In this document: in pieces, positions 35,410 through 46,000 of the stretch | Layout: every line of letters begins with the position of its first letter | Position numbering within the stretch: position 1 is the first letter of the stretch | NCBI RefSeq assembly: GCF_014904795.1 | Contig: NZ_JACZFS010000073.1 | Location: forward strand, 1 to 47,837 | DNA: 47,837 bases | DNA from: Nisaea nitritireducens | Lineage (GTDB): Bacteria > Pseudomonadota > Alphaproteobacteria > Thalassobaculales > Thalassobaculaceae | Reading direction: 5' to 3' | Translations under genes and position numbers: made by a program | Notes under the pieces: model-generated | What the model saw: the letters and a program-made list of their open reading frames with translations, nothing else | Told to the model about the DNA's origin: nothing | Databases searched by the model: none

Positions 35410-36279
35410 GTGAGCGCATTGCGTAGCAAGGCCATGAGGCCGTGGTGGCTCTTGTCGCCGGCACTGGTCACGATCACGCTTCTTGTGGTCGTGCCGATGT
35501 CGCTGATCCTGATTTATTCCTTCTATATAAACATCGATCTCGGTGTGGACCGCCCCGCTTTCTCGTTCGAAAACTGGTCGGAGCTGTTCACCGACAGCTA
35601 CTATCACGTGGCCATATGGAAGACGTTCCGGCTCTCCGTCATCGTCACCGTGCTGGCGGCCTTGCTCGGATATATCCCGGCCTACTTCATCGCCAACACC
35701 ACCTACAAGCACAAATGGCTGCTGCTCCTGCTGCTAATCCTGCCCTTCTGGGTCAGCTTCATCATCCGGACGCTCTCCTGGATCCACATCATGGGCAATC
35801 AGGGCGCCATCAATGGCATGCTGCTCTGGCTCGGGGTGATCGACGAGCCGTTGCAGATGATGTTCAACGAGTTCGCGGTTATCGTCGGCTTCATCCACGT
35901 CTTCCTGCCCTACATGATCCTCAATGTGTATGTCAGCCTTGAGGGCGTCGACCGGAACCTGGTGCCCGCCGCGCGGACCCTCGGCTGCTCGCCCTGGCAG
36001 GCATTCCGTGAGGTAACGCTGCCCCTGTCCCTGCCGGGCCTGGCCGCGGGCAGCCTGCTGGTCTTCGTGCTCACCGCCGGAAGTTACGTGACGCCTCTTA
36101 TCCTCGGCGGCCCGAACGACTTCCTGTACGGCAACCTGATCTATGACGCGATCCTGTCCGAGCTGAACTGGCCGATGGGCGCGACACTCTCCTTCACCCT
36201 GCTGGTTCTGCTCGGTCTCGTGGTTGTCCTCTACAGCCGGATCATGGGCATGAACCAACTCTACAAAGCCTTCGGGTGA
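35410..36279 (+). CDS. ABC transporter permease, PotB type
   Basis: A 289-residue inner-membrane permease with six helices and the binding-protein-dependent-transport EAA loop (AARTLGCSPWQAFREVTLPLSLPG). The family is that of spermidine/putrescine and related importers. A longer frame begins at TTG 35395; GTG 35410 is preferred because GGGGA lies 8 bases upstream. It is the first gene of permease-permease-binding protein-ATPase. Confidence 0.9.
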   Translation: MSALRSKAMRPWWLLSPALVTITLLVVVPMSLILIYSFYINIDLGVDRPAFSFENWSELFTDSYYHVAIWKTFRLSVIVTVLAALLGYIPAYFIANTTYKHKWLLLLLLILPFWVSFIIRTLSWIHIMGNQGAINGMLLWLGVIDEPLQMMFNEFAVIVGFIHVFLPYMILNVYVSLEGVDRNLVPAARTLGCSPWQAFREVTLPLSLPGLAAGSLLVFVLTAGSYVTPLILGGPNDFLYGNLIYDAILSELNWPMGATLSFTLLVLLGLVVVLYSRIMGMNQLYKAFG

Positions 36280-36289
36280 GGAGCGGTCC

Positions 36290-37072
36290 ATGGGTTGGAA
36301 CCTGATCCGTCTCTATGCGGTCGCCGTCTATATCTTCATGTTCGCGCCGGTTGCGGTTGTCCTGCTGCTGGCCTTCAACAGCTCGCAGTTCGGAGGCTTC
36401 CCGATCGAAGGCTTCAGCCTGCAATGGTTCGAGAAGCTTTACGAAAACGAGGCGATCGTCCGCGCTTTCAAGACCTCGTTCGTGCTCGGAATCGGCACCG
36501 CCATCCTGGCGACCACGATCGGCATTCTCGCGTCCCTCGCCCTCGTCAGATACCGCTTCCCGGGCAAGGCATGGATCACCACTTTCCTGATCTCCCCGGT
36601 TCTGGTGCCGGAGACTGTCCTTGCCGTCGGCCTGCTGCTGTTTCTGCGCTGGCTGTCGATGCCGCGTTCCTTCGCCCTGCTGCTGATCGGTCATACGATC
36701 ATCGCGTTGCCCTTTGTCGTCCTCGTGGTTCAGGCGCGCCTTGTCGGCATTCGCAAGGACTATGAGGAGGCGGCGCTCAGCCTCGGCGCCAATCCGCTAC
36801 AGACCTTCTTCCAGATCACGTTGCCGCTGCTGATGCCGGCCGTGTTCGCCGGCGCGTTGTTCGCCTTCACGATTTCATTCGACAACATCACCGCGACAAT
36901 CTTCTGGCGCCCGGCCGGCTCCGAGACCGTACCAACGCAGATCTTCGGCATGCTGCGCAATTCCGTCAGCCCGGAAATCAATGCCCTTGGTTTCGTCATG
37001 ATCGTTATCACCGTCGGCGTACCGCTCATGGCGGGCGGACTCGCCCGGTATTTCACCCGCAAAAAACGATAA
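36290..37072 (+). CDS. ABC transporter permease, PotC type
   Basis: A 260-residue permease with six helices. The EAA loop is YEEAALSLGANPLQTFFQITLPLLMPA. It starts with ATG 10 bases after the PotB-type stop, with a GAGGAG ribosome-binding site. It forms the channel with the preceding gene product. Confidence 0.92.
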   Translation: MGWNLIRLYAVAVYIFMFAPVAVVLLLAFNSSQFGGFPIEGFSLQWFEKLYENEAIVRAFKTSFVLGIGTAILATTIGILASLALVRYRFPGKAWITTFLISPVLVPETVLAVGLLLFLRWLSMPRSFALLLIGHTIIALPFVVLVVQARLVGIRKDYEEAALSLGANPLQTFFQITLPLLMPAVFAGALFAFTISFDNITATIFWRPAGSETVPTQIFGMLRNSVSPEINALGFVMIVITVGVPLMAGGLARYFTRKKR

Positions 37073-37104
37073 TCCGCCATCGCATGAACAGAGGAGAATC
37101 AAAG

Positions 37105-38268
37105 ATGAAAATCAGCTCAACAAAGCGATACGAGACCCTGCGCGAGCGCATGGGCAACGGCGACATGGACCGTCGCTCCTTCATGGCGCTGCTCGGCTAT
37201 GCCGGCATGGCCGCCGGTGTCGCGGGCGGCGCGATGACCGGGCTCAGCCGCCATGCCATGGCGGCCGGAACCGACATCTATTTCGAGGGCTGGGGTGGTG
37301 TCGTCAGCGAAGCCCTGCGCAAGCACGCCTTCGATCCCTATACGGCAAAGAGCGGCAACAAGGTCATCGACTCCGCCTTCGGCGGCGAGTCCGAAGTGCT
37401 GACCAAGATCAAGGCTGCCGGCTCTATCGACGGCCACAACATGCTGCATTCCTCCGGTGTGAGCTGGTATCAGCGCTGGGTCGACAACGGCTATGGCAGC
37501 GAGCTGAACGAGGCCAATATCCCGAACATGGTCAACGTGATGGATGCCATCATCAAGCCGTTCCGGGCGATCACGCCGAACAGCCTCTCGGCCGTCCCGT
37601 ACGACTACGGCACCACCGGTATCGCCTACAACACGAAGTACGTGTCCAAGGAAGAAGCCGAGGCGCTTGGCGCCAATCTGCTGCTCAAGAAAGAGCTGAA
37701 AGGCAAGATCGGTGGCTGGGGCGGCGACTGGGCGAACCGAGCCTGGTATGGCGCGCTGCAATCAGATCAGGATCCGAACAACATCAAGGACTGGGACGCG
37801 GTCTGGGAAAAAGCCCGCGAGCATCGCGGCCTGATCGTCAAATACTGGGAGTCCGGCGCCGAGCTGATGGATCTTCTCGCCAAGGAAGAGATCTATGTCA
37901 CAGAGGCCTGGTCCGGCCGTGTCGCCGCGCTGCAGGCCCAAGGCCATCCGATCGGCTATCTCGACCCGAAGAACGGCCTCGCCTGGATGGAAAGCATGTT
38001 CGTGCTCAAGGGCTCTCCGATGGCCGACGCCGAGGAGCTGCTGAACTTCATGCTGGCACCGGAAACCGCGCTCGCGGTCGCCGAAGGACAGAAATACCCG
38101 TCCTCGCTCGATCCGAACAAGATTGCCATGTCCGACACGATCAAGGGCCTGCCGGCCTTCGATCCGACCGGCAAGCTGGAAGGCCTCGTGTTCCGCGATC
38201 CGACGACCTGGAACCCGGTCGAAAAAGCGCAGAAGAAGCAGTGGAACCGCCTGAAGAAAGGCGCCTGA
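37105..38268 (+). CDS. ABC transporter substrate-binding protein, PotD type, Tat-exported
   Basis: A 387-residue periplasmic binding protein. The N-terminus carries a Tat motif (DRRSFMALLGYAGMAAG) and a hydrophobic stretch, processed near MAAGT. The mature part follows the PotD/PotF-like pattern (DIYFEGWGGVVSEALRKH, VPYDYGTTGIAYNTKYV, and LAPETALAVAEGQKYPSS). Ligands in this family range from polyamines to organic acids and opines. The start at 37105 has AGAGGAG 9 bases upstream; a longer frame starting at 37084 is less likely. Confidence 0.92.
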   Translation: MKISSTKRYETLRERMGNGDMDRRSFMALLGYAGMAAGVAGGAMTGLSRHAMAAGTDIYFEGWGGVVSEALRKHAFDPYTAKSGNKVIDSAFGGESEVLTKIKAAGSIDGHNMLHSSGVSWYQRWVDNGYGSELNEANIPNMVNVMDAIIKPFRAITPNSLSAVPYDYGTTGIAYNTKYVSKEEAEALGANLLLKKELKGKIGGWGGDWANRAWYGALQSDQDPNNIKDWDAVWEKAREHRGLIVKYWESGAELMDLLAKEEIYVTEAWSGRVAALQAQGHPIGYLDPKNGLAWMESMFVLKGSPMADAEELLNFMLAPETALAVAEGQKYPSSLDPNKIAMSDTIKGLPAFDPTGKLEGLVFRDPTTWNPVEKAQKKQWNRLKKGA

Positions 38269-38287
38269 GCCTTTCATGCAGCACGCT

Positions 38288-38311
38288 GGCCGGTCTCTCC
38301 GGAGGCCGGCC
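38288..38311 (+). other. Intercistronic stem-loop between PotD- and PotA-type genes
   Basis: GGCCGG and CCGGCC form a GC-rich stem around a 12-base loop that itself contains the palindrome CTCCGGAG. It lies 20 bases after the binding-protein stop. No T-run follows, so mRNA stabilisation or partial termination is more likely than full termination. Confidence 0.55.
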
Positions 38312-38349
38312 GGACCCGCTGGAACAGTCTATAAAGCGAGGAATGGTCA

Positions 38350-39432
38350 GTGGCCCAGGTTGAACTTGTCGGCATTCGGAAGGCCTTCGGCCCCGTCGTC
38401 GCGGTCGAAGACGCGAACATCACCTTCGAGGAAGGCTCCTTCACCACGCTGCTGGGGCCATCCGGCTGCGGGAAGACAACCTTGCTGCGGATGATCGCGG
38501 GGCTCGAATCCCCCACAACCGGCGACATCCTGGTTGGCGGCCGGCGCGTGAACGACATACCGATCCACAAACGCAATCTCGGTCTGGTGTTCCAGAACTA
38601 TGCCCTGTTCCCGCACAAGACCATCGGCGAGAACATCGCCTTCGGCCTGAAATATCGTGGTGTGCCGAAAGAGGACGCCCGCAAGAAGGTCACCGAGGCC
38701 CTGAACATCGTGCGCCTTCCCGGCGTAGAGGAGCGCTTCCCGACCCAGCTCTCTGGCGGCCAGCAACAGCGTATCGCGCTTGCCCGCGCCATCGTCATCG
38801 AGCCGGACGTCCTGCTGCTCGATGAGCCGCTCTCGGCCCTGGACGCGAACCTGCGCGAGGAAATGCGGGTTGAGTTGAAAGCCATCCAGAACCGTATCGG
38901 CGTCACCTCGATCTTCGTCACGCACGACCAGTCCGAAGCGCTGGCCATGTCCGACAGGATTGTGGTCATGAGCGCCGGCAGGGTCGAACAGATCGGCACG
39001 CCGGAGCTGGTTTATAACCGCCCCGCCTCGGAATTCGTGACGACATTCCTTGGTAACGCGAACATTCTTTCCGGCACCGTGAAAGCCCTGAACGACGGTA
39101 TCGCCGAGCTCGAGGTCCCCGCCCTCGGCAGCCTTTACGCAATGCTGGAGGCAAGTGAGAGGCAACAGGTGAAAAGCGGTGCCCCGGTCAAGCTGTCGAT
39201 CAAGGCGGAGAAACTCGCTCTGGAAGACCAACGGACCGCCGAAGAGCACGATACCGTGCTGACAGCACAGGTGCGGGATGTCGATTACCAGGGCCAGGTC
39301 GCCCGCTATTTCCTACAAGCCGGCAATCAGGCCCTGCAGGCGATCAACCAGATCGACGAACGCCCGCACACGGTCGGCGCCGATGTCTCGGTCCGCATCC
39401 GCGCCCGAGATTGCGTCATTCTGCCGGCGTGA
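38350..39432 (+). CDS. ABC transporter ATP-binding protein, PotA type
   Basis: A 360-residue ATPase with C-terminal TOBE domain. Walker A LLGPSGCGKTTLLRM, Q-loop LVFQNYALFPHKT, signature LSGGQQQRIALARA, Walker B VLLLDEPLSALD and switch FVTHDQSEAL. The GTG start has GAGGAA 6 bases upstream. It completes the importer encoded from 35410. Confidence 0.95.
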   Translation: MAQVELVGIRKAFGPVVAVEDANITFEEGSFTTLLGPSGCGKTTLLRMIAGLESPTTGDILVGGRRVNDIPIHKRNLGLVFQNYALFPHKTIGENIAFGLKYRGVPKEDARKKVTEALNIVRLPGVEERFPTQLSGGQQQRIALARAIVIEPDVLLLDEPLSALDANLREEMRVELKAIQNRIGVTSIFVTHDQSEALAMSDRIVVMSAGRVEQIGTPELVYNRPASEFVTTFLGNANILSGTVKALNDGIAELEVPALGSLYAMLEASERQQVKSGAPVKLSIKAEKLALEDQRTAEEHDTVLTAQVRDVDYQGQVARYFLQAGNQALQAINQIDERPHTVGADVSVRIRARDCVILPA

Positions 39433-39629
39433 GATTCGGCGATGTTTGTTTACGGATCGCAAAGCAACCCTATTAGAATGCGATAGATTTGCCGACAGCG
39501 TTGAACAAACCAAGAACGGCACTTGAGCGTCAATTGAGGTAAATCAATACTTTCGAGGAAACTATATTACCTGCGCCTAAATACTTTTACTGCAAGGACA
39601 CCGCGTCAGTTTTTAGTGGATAATAAGCA

Positions 39630-40283
39630 ATGATTCCAGAGGCTAAAGAGTGGATTTTCGATAAAATCACTTCAGATCGACGAAAATATCTTGAACAAGA
39701 TATTCCTTTTGAAGAAACAACCAAATGCATATTGAGTTCATGCCAGATATTTTGTTGTGACTATGAAAAATACCATACACCACCCGACGGCACACCGGAT
39801 AACACAAAACAAGTATTATTTAAAATAAACACTAAAAAAGAGTTTTTCGATCTATTTTATTCATCTCGCGATGGGTTGAGAGGTAGATATTGGCAGAGTC
39901 CCGATATCGGAAATGTAGCGACGAAGTATTTCATCAGCCAAATGGAAGAACGGCTTATTGATTACTGGAAAGTCAAACGTGGTACTGATGATCTAGATTT
40001 TGTTCGCGCCTCCCTGAATGAGGCTTCCGCAAAAGTATGGATAGCCGAAAAAGACGATGGCGGGAGCTATTTAGTAAAAAACGGTTGTGAAACGACAATT
40101 TGTGTTGAGCGCTGGAAACGCAACCAGATTGAAGCAAAAAAAGAAGATGAGCGCTGGAAGTGTGCTCCAGTCGGAAATTGCATCGAAATTAAGGGTGCCC
40201 TACTGGATCCAGATCTAGGAGAACATATCCCTGTAAGCAAGCGTGACCGTTCCTGCCAAATACATAGATTTGGTTACACCTGA
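39630..40283 (+). CDS. AT-rich orphan gene, unknown function
   Basis: A 217-residue soluble-looking protein that I do not recognise. It has no signal peptide or membrane helix, is rich in charged and aromatic residues, and carries several cysteines (CILSSCQIFCC near the N-terminus; CAPVGNC and SCQIH near the C-terminus). Its base composition is strikingly AT-rich compared with every gene to its left, and its codon use differs (frequent AAA, ATA, TTT). This suggests horizontal acquisition. The ribosome-binding site is weak. It lies between the PotA-type gene and a tRNA 3'-end fragment. A defence or island cargo gene is possible, but nothing in the sequence demonstrates it. Confidence 0.65.
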   Translation: MIPEAKEWIFDKITSDRRKYLEQDIPFEETTKCILSSCQIFCCDYEKYHTPPDGTPDNTKQVLFKINTKKEFFDLFYSSRDGLRGRYWQSPDIGNVATKYFISQMEERLIDYWKVKRGTDDLDFVRASLNEASAKVWIAEKDDGGSYLVKNGCETTICVERWKRNQIEAKKEDERWKCAPVGNCIEIKGALLDPDLGEHIPVSKRDRSCQIHRFGYT

Positions 40284-40430
40284 CATAGCATCCATGCACT
40301 GAAGGTCGCGGCAGATTCACCGGCAGCTAGCAGGAAAATCGCCCTGAACGCCGCTCGTTTCCTCCATGCTTCCAGACAACAAAAACCGGCCCCGTCGATT
40401 ATGGCTAAGCCATTGATATATTGTTAAATT

Positions 40431-40470
40431 TGGTTTCTGGAATAGAACTTGAACCTACGACCTTCAGGTC
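40431..40470 (-). other. tRNA 3'-end fragment, candidate attachment-site scar
   Basis: The minus strand reads from the anticodon-stem 3' side (ACCTGAAGGTCG) through a T-arm (TAGGTTCAAG) to an acceptor end and terminal CCA. The part ACCTGAAGGTCGTAGGTTCA is characteristic of bacterial initiator-type tRNAs. The 5' half of the tRNA is absent, being replaced by a terminator. Position 61 is T rather than the usual C, so it is decayed. Tyrosine integrases commonly leave such 3' duplicates at the far end of an integrated element. Confidence 0.6.
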
Positions 40471-40502
40471 AAAAAAAAGGCGGAATGCCGGAGCATTCCG
40501 CC
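40471..40502 (-). terminator. Rho-independent terminator for the minus-strand 87-codon gene
   Basis: A perfect 10-bp stem (GGCGGAATGC/GCATTCCGCC, loop of 4) is followed on the minus strand by eight T residues. It lies 60 bases after the stop of the gene at 40563-40826. Confidence 0.85.
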
Positions 40503-40562
40503 AAAGCTGCTCGGGAGGGTCACACGAACCGGGATCGGCCCGGGAGTTCCCCCAGCAGGGGA

Positions 40563-40826
40563 TTACTTAAAGAGGCTTTTGAATTCCGCTGGATTGTCGG
40601 AGAAGCTGTAGGACAGTCTGAGGCCGATAAAGACCTCATCATTGTCGTCAGTGCCGCTGTCCTCGGTGCCCTCGCTCAGGTTCAGATAAAGCCCCTCGGC
40701 CACCTTGAACTGGAAACCAAGGCTGTAGCGCATCGACTCTTCGTCCATTCCGCGATCCCGGTCATGCTCGATATACGCCACTTCACCGAGAAGACTGGCA
40801 TCGGCACCGGAAATCCGTTCGGCCAT
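40563..40826 (-). pseudogene. Short outer-membrane barrel-end remnant behind an RTX-type leader
   Basis: An 87-codon frame. Its alternating hydrophobic pattern (ASLLGEVAYIEHD, RYSLGFQFKVAEGLYLNLSE, DEVFIGLRLSYSF) resembles the last strands of an outer-membrane beta-barrel. There is no signal peptide. The start region (ATGGCCGA, Shine-Dalgarno and about 60 bases upstream) nearly duplicates that of the giant RTX gene at 46377. The best explanation is a deletion that joined the leader and first codons of an RTX-type gene to the 3' end of a barrel protein gene. A real small protein cannot be excluded: start signal and terminator are both intact. Confidence 0.55.
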
Positions 40827-40884
40827 GGATCATCCCCCCTATCCACGCGCTGTCCTAATCGTCGTGCGCCCTCGCGCCGTACAG
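40821..40884 (-). repeat. Duplicated leader, copy 1
   Basis: About 60 bases just upstream of, and including, the start codon of the 87-codon frame closely match the same region of the giant RTX gene (46371-46437). Shared blocks include GTCCACGC-like, CTGTCCT and TCGTCGTGCG. The copies differ at scattered positions, so the duplication is not recent. Confidence 0.75.
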
Positions 40885-40935
40885 CCCACGATGTAACCGT
40901 AATCGCCAAACCGGCGGGTCCGCTAAGCGTGGGAT

Positions 40936-40965
40936 GCGGTCACCTGAAGGCGCTAAGGTGACCGC
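40936..40965. other. Perfect 10-bp stem-loop in the leader region
   Basis: GCGGTCACCT and AGGTGACCGC form a perfect stem with a 10-base loop, followed on the plus strand by a short CTTTTG. It sits about 110 bases upstream of the 87-codon frame, in its leader. The other leader copy has a partial match (CTAAGGTGAC) without the full stem. Role unknown: operator, RNA element or weak plus-strand terminator. Confidence 0.5.
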
Positions 40966-41115
40966 CGCTTTTGATCTAAACCGGGGCCGGTCCAACCGGC
41001 GACGCGGTACGCTAGACCGCCACCCGGACACCCACACCTGACGTGCACCAAGTAGCCTGGAGATGGGTGGACGCGGTTGATCTGGCCGCCTGCGTCCGCC
41101 CATAGGGTGTGGGTG

Positions 41116-43059
41116 TCAGAGCAGCAAGAAATTGTCGGCGAAGCCGATGCCCTGCAGGTCGATCAACGTGTCGGTCCCGTCATCCCCGTTCGCCAGATTG
41201 AGATCGGTGACGGTATAGGTGTTGGCGTTCACTTGCGTGATCTCGTAGTCGGCCATCACCCCCTGGTAGTTAACGGCATCTAAGTACCCCTGGGGATGGG
41301 TGCCGTCGTTGCCGCCACCGATAAAGGTATCGTCGCCGGGCTCGCCGTTGAAATTCTCGACCTTCGCGCTGCCGGTGATGCTGTCGTTGCCTTCCCCGCC
41401 ATTGAAGCCGGTCTGGAAAGCGCCTGCGGGAACGGTCAGCGTGTCGTCGAATGGCGTGCCGTTGACGAACAGGTCGCCCGGGGCGTTCTCGAACACCGAG
41501 GGCTGGAGGTTGATGAACGCGTCGGCAAAGCCGATCGACTGGACGTTCACCAGGGTATCGGTGCCGTCATCACCGTTCCCCAGGTTAAGATCGGTAACCG
41601 TGAAGGTGTCGTCGGAGATCTTGCTGATAAGATAGTCAGCCATCACCCCCTGATAGTTGGCTGTATCTAGGTGCCCTTGAGGATGGGTGCCGTCGTTGCC
41701 GCCACCGATAAAGGTATCGTCGCCGGCACCGCCATTGAAATTCTCGACCTTCTCGCTGCCGATGATACTGTCGTTGCCTTCCCCGCCATCGAAGCCGGTT
41801 TGGAAAGCGCCTTCGGGAACCGTCAGCGTGTCGTCGAATGGCGTGCCGTTGACAAACAAGTCGCCAGGAGCGTTCTCGAACACCGTCGGCTGGATGTTGA
41901 TGAACGCGTCGGCAAAGCCGATCGCCTCAATGTCGATCAGCAGATCCGTGCCCTCGTCACCGTCGTTGAGGTCGATGTCGGTCACCGTGAAACTACCGTC
42001 GCCGATCTGCGTCACGTCGTAGCCAGCCTGCACGCCGCTGTACTGGGCGTCATCCAGAAAACCCTGCGGGTGATTGCCGGCATTGCCGCCGCCGATCAAG
42101 GTGTCGTTGCCGGCTCCACCCCGCAGCCCATCTGACTCGGCACCGCCAACCAGGCTATCGTTGCCTTCGCGGCCGTCGATAGACGTCCGGATCGCCCCCG
42201 TTACTCCGGTGATCGTGTCGTCGAACGGGGTGCCGCCAATGAAGAAGTCGCCGCCCCCATTGTCGGTCACTCTGGGCTGGGTATTGATAAACGCGTCGGC
42301 GAAGCTGATCCCTTGAATGTCGATCAACAGATCGGTGCCTTCGTCCCCGTCGCTGATGTCGATATCGGTCACCGTGAACGTGCCGTCACCGTTCTGCATC
42401 ACGTCATAACCAGCCTGCACGCCGCTGTACTGGGCATCGTCCACATATCCCTGCGGGTGATTGCCGGCATTGCCGCCGCCGACCAGAGTGTCGTTGCCGG
42501 CACCGCCCCGCAGCCCGTCATACTCGGGACCGCCGACCAGACTGTCATTACCTTCGCGGCCGTCGATGAAGTTTTGGATCGCCCCGGTCACACCGGTGAT
42601 CGTGTCGTCGAACGGGGTGCCGCCAATGGAGAAGTCGCCGTCACCATTGTCGGTCACTCTGGGCTGGATGTTGATAAACGCGTCGGCGAAGCTGATCCCT
42701 TGAATGTCGATCAGCAGATCGGTGCCTTCGTCCCCGTCGCTGATGTCGATATCGGTCACCGTGAACGTGCCGTCACCGTTCTGCATCACGTCATAACCAG
42801 CCCGCACGCCGCTGTACTGGGCATCGTCCACATAACCCTGCGGGTGATTGCCGGCATTGCCGCCGCCGACCAGAGTGTCGTTGCCGGCACCGCCCCGCAG
42901 CCCGTCATACTCGGGACCGCCGACCAGACTGTCATTACCTTCGCGGCCGTCGATGAAGTTTTGGATCGCCCCGGTCACACCGGTGATCGTGTCGTCGAAG
43001 ATGGTGCCGCCAACGAAGAAGTTGCCGCCCCCGTTGTCGACCACTTCGGGCGTCAAGTT
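41116..43059 (-). repeat. Five tandem 387-bp coding repeats
   Basis: Five units of 129 codons, starting at 43059, 42672, 42285, 41898 and 41511 (minus strand). Units 1 and 2 are nearly identical at the DNA level; units 4 and 5 resemble each other more than units 1-3 (both carry FENAPGDLFVNG and KVENFNG). This suggests stepwise duplication of one unit. Confidence 0.92.
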
Positions 43060-46000
43060 GAGGTACGCATCATCGAAGCTGACCGCTTCGACTTCGGATA
43101 GCCGGTCGATTTCTCCGGTGCCGAGGTCTTCGACCTCGAATTCGCCGCCAGCGAGCTGTCGGATGTCGAACTCGTTGCGGGTCCGGCCCCAATACGAAAC
43201 CCGGTCGAACCCGTCGCCGCCGACGAGACTATCGCTGCCGGCACTGCCGATCAGATTGTCGCTACCCGCGCCGCCGAACACCGTGTCGTTGCCGTCTTCG
43301 CCGCGCAGCTGGTCGTCGCCGCCATGGCCGAAAATCAGGTCATCGCCATAGCTGCCCCGCACCCGATTGGCGGCATCATCGCCGTGCAACTCATCGCTCT
43401 GGAAGGAGCCGATCAGGCGTTCGAAACCGGTCAGCAAGTCGAAACCTTCGCCGTCCCCCACATCCTGCACGGTCCCTTGCAACCGCAGGTCAACCGTGAC
43501 ACCGATGCCGTCATTCCCGAAATCATCGGTGAAGCGATAGTCGACCTCGTCGGTCCCCGCGCCACCATCGAGGACATCGTTGCCCTCGCCGCCGCGCAGG
43601 TTGTCGCTCCCGCCGCCGCCGGACAAAGTGTCGTCGCCGGTCCCCCCGCGCATCCGTTCGCTATCGTCCGAGCCGAGGATCTGGTCGTCCCCGCCCCGGC
43701 CGTAGAGGTAGTCCAGATATCCGCCGAAGCCCTGCAGCACGTTGGCACCGTCATCGCCCTGGATGATTTCGGTGTAGAACGCCTGATTGCTGCCGGTCGG
43801 CCCATCCGGGGTCAAGTAACGGGAGAGACCTCCATTCGGCGCGGACGGGTCGGTGTAGAAGTCATTGAACGCGCCATCGATCTCGAAGTAGTCGATCGCA
43901 TCGACTGACCCGGAGTACTGGCCAACGATGCGGATTTCGCCCGCCCCCGGCACCGGATCGTAGCGCGGACCATCGGCAACGCTAATGACCAGATCGTCGC
44001 CGTCGCGGTACCAGTTGGCGTCGTAGTACGATCCGTCGATCCGAACGCCGTCCTCTGCCCCGTCATCGACAGCACCCTGGACGACCACGTCATTGCCGTC
44101 GCCCGCTCGCCAGACGAACAGATCGGAACCGCTATTCCCGATCAGGGTGTCATTGCCCACGCCGCCGTCCAGCGTGTCGTTGCCAGCCCCGCCGATGAGG
44201 GCGTTATCAGCACCATCACCTGTCAGACGGGCCGCGACACTGGCGCTCGAGACGTCGACATTCTCGATGTTAACCAGGCTGTCAGACAGGACCGGATCGC
44301 CCAGGCGGCCGGAATATCCGGTCGCCAGATTACCGTCGTAGACGAAGTCGACTGGTAGGGAGAACAGGGAGAAGTCGACCTCGAACGTATCGGTGCCCGC
44401 GCCGCCGTCGAAGGCCTGCGAGCCGGACCCGTCGGTAACAAGACGATCGTCGTCGGCACCGCCATTGACCGTATCGTCACCGGCACCGCTGAAAAGGGTG
44501 TCGGCACCGTCACCGCCATCGAGCAGATCGGCTCCCTCTCCACCGCTCAGAATGTCGGCTCCAGAGTCCCCGTTCAGGGTATCGTTTCCGGCGCCGCCCA
44601 GCACCGTATCATTACCGCCGAGAGCCGCGATCAGGTCGTCGTCCGCACTACCGATAAGCAAGTCGTCGCCCTCGGTTGCTCCTGAGGCAGAGTCAAGGAG
44701 CTCCTCTGCCGACAGGGTCACATCCGCGAATTCGAAGGTCTCGATACCCCGGATCGCATTGGTGCCATCCCGGCCGGCGATAGTGTCGGTGATCGTAAAC
44801 CGGCTGTTGCCCGTCTTCTCGATCACGTATTCGGAATAGGAGCCGGCGAGTTGCAATGTATCCGCACCGGCATCGCCCCGGATATCGTTGCTGCCATCGC
44901 TGGCGATCAACAGGTCGTCGCCGTCACCACCTTGCAGGGTGTCGTCGCCGTCGCCACCGACCAGCGTGTCATTGCCGATCTCGCCGCGCAGCCGATCGTT
45001 GCCGGCGCCGCCCTCGAGCCGGTCGCCACCGTCACCGCCCCGCAGGTCGTCATTGCCCTCACCGCCCCGAATTGTGTCGGCGGCGGCACTGCCGCGGATC
45101 GTGTCATGACCGGCGCCACCGTCGATCGCCGACGCCGTGACGCTGCTCGCCGAGAAGTCCAGTCTGTTGTCCGAAGACGTTCCGGATATCAGGCCACCCC
45201 GGGCATCGACCACTTCTATGGAGTCGCCCCGCCGGAAGTCCGACAGAGTCAGGCCTTGGCTGTCCACCGTCGCCAGGGTGTCGGTTCCGGAGCCGCCGTG
45301 GAAATCATCATTACCGGCGCTGGCGATCAACAGGTCGTCGCCGTCACCACCTTGCAGGGTGTCGTCGCCGTCGCCGCCGATCAGCGTGTCGTTACCGGAC
45401 TCGCCGCGCAGCTGGTCGTTACCGACCCCACCTTCAAGCAGGTCGCCACCTTCTCCGCCGCGCAGGTCGTCATCGCCGTCACCGCCCCGAATTGTGTCAG
45501 CGGCCGCGCTGCCGCGGATCGTGTCTTGACCGGCGCCGCCGTCGATTGCCGACGCCGTGACGCTGCTTGACATGAAGTCCAACCGGTTGTCCGTTGCGGT
45601 GCCGGAAATCACACCACCCTTGGCATCGACCACTTCTATGGAGTCGCCCCGCCGGAAGTCCGACAGGGTCAACCCTTGACTGTCCTCCGCCGCCGTCAGG
45701 GTGTCGGTCCCGGAGCCACCGTGGAAATCATCGTTACCGTCGCTGGAGATCAAAAGGTCGTCGCCGTTGCCTCCTTGCAACGTGTCGTCACCGACTCCGC
45801 CGACCAACGTGTCGTTGCCGGACTCACCTCGTAGCCGGTCGTTGCCGGCCCCGCCCTCGAGCAGGTCGCCACCTTCGCCGCCCCGCAGGTCGTCATTGCC
45901 CTCATCGCCGCGAACTGTGTCGGCGGCGGCGCTGCCACGGATCGTGTCATGACCCGCGCCACCGTCGATCGCCGACGCCGTGACGCTGCTTGACGTGAAG

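Noticed and set aside
41300-43101. Regular 387-base periodicity that could suggest a CRISPR or non-coding satellite
   Set aside because: The repeats are in frame within one long coding sequence, far longer than CRISPR repeats, and encode RTX modules.
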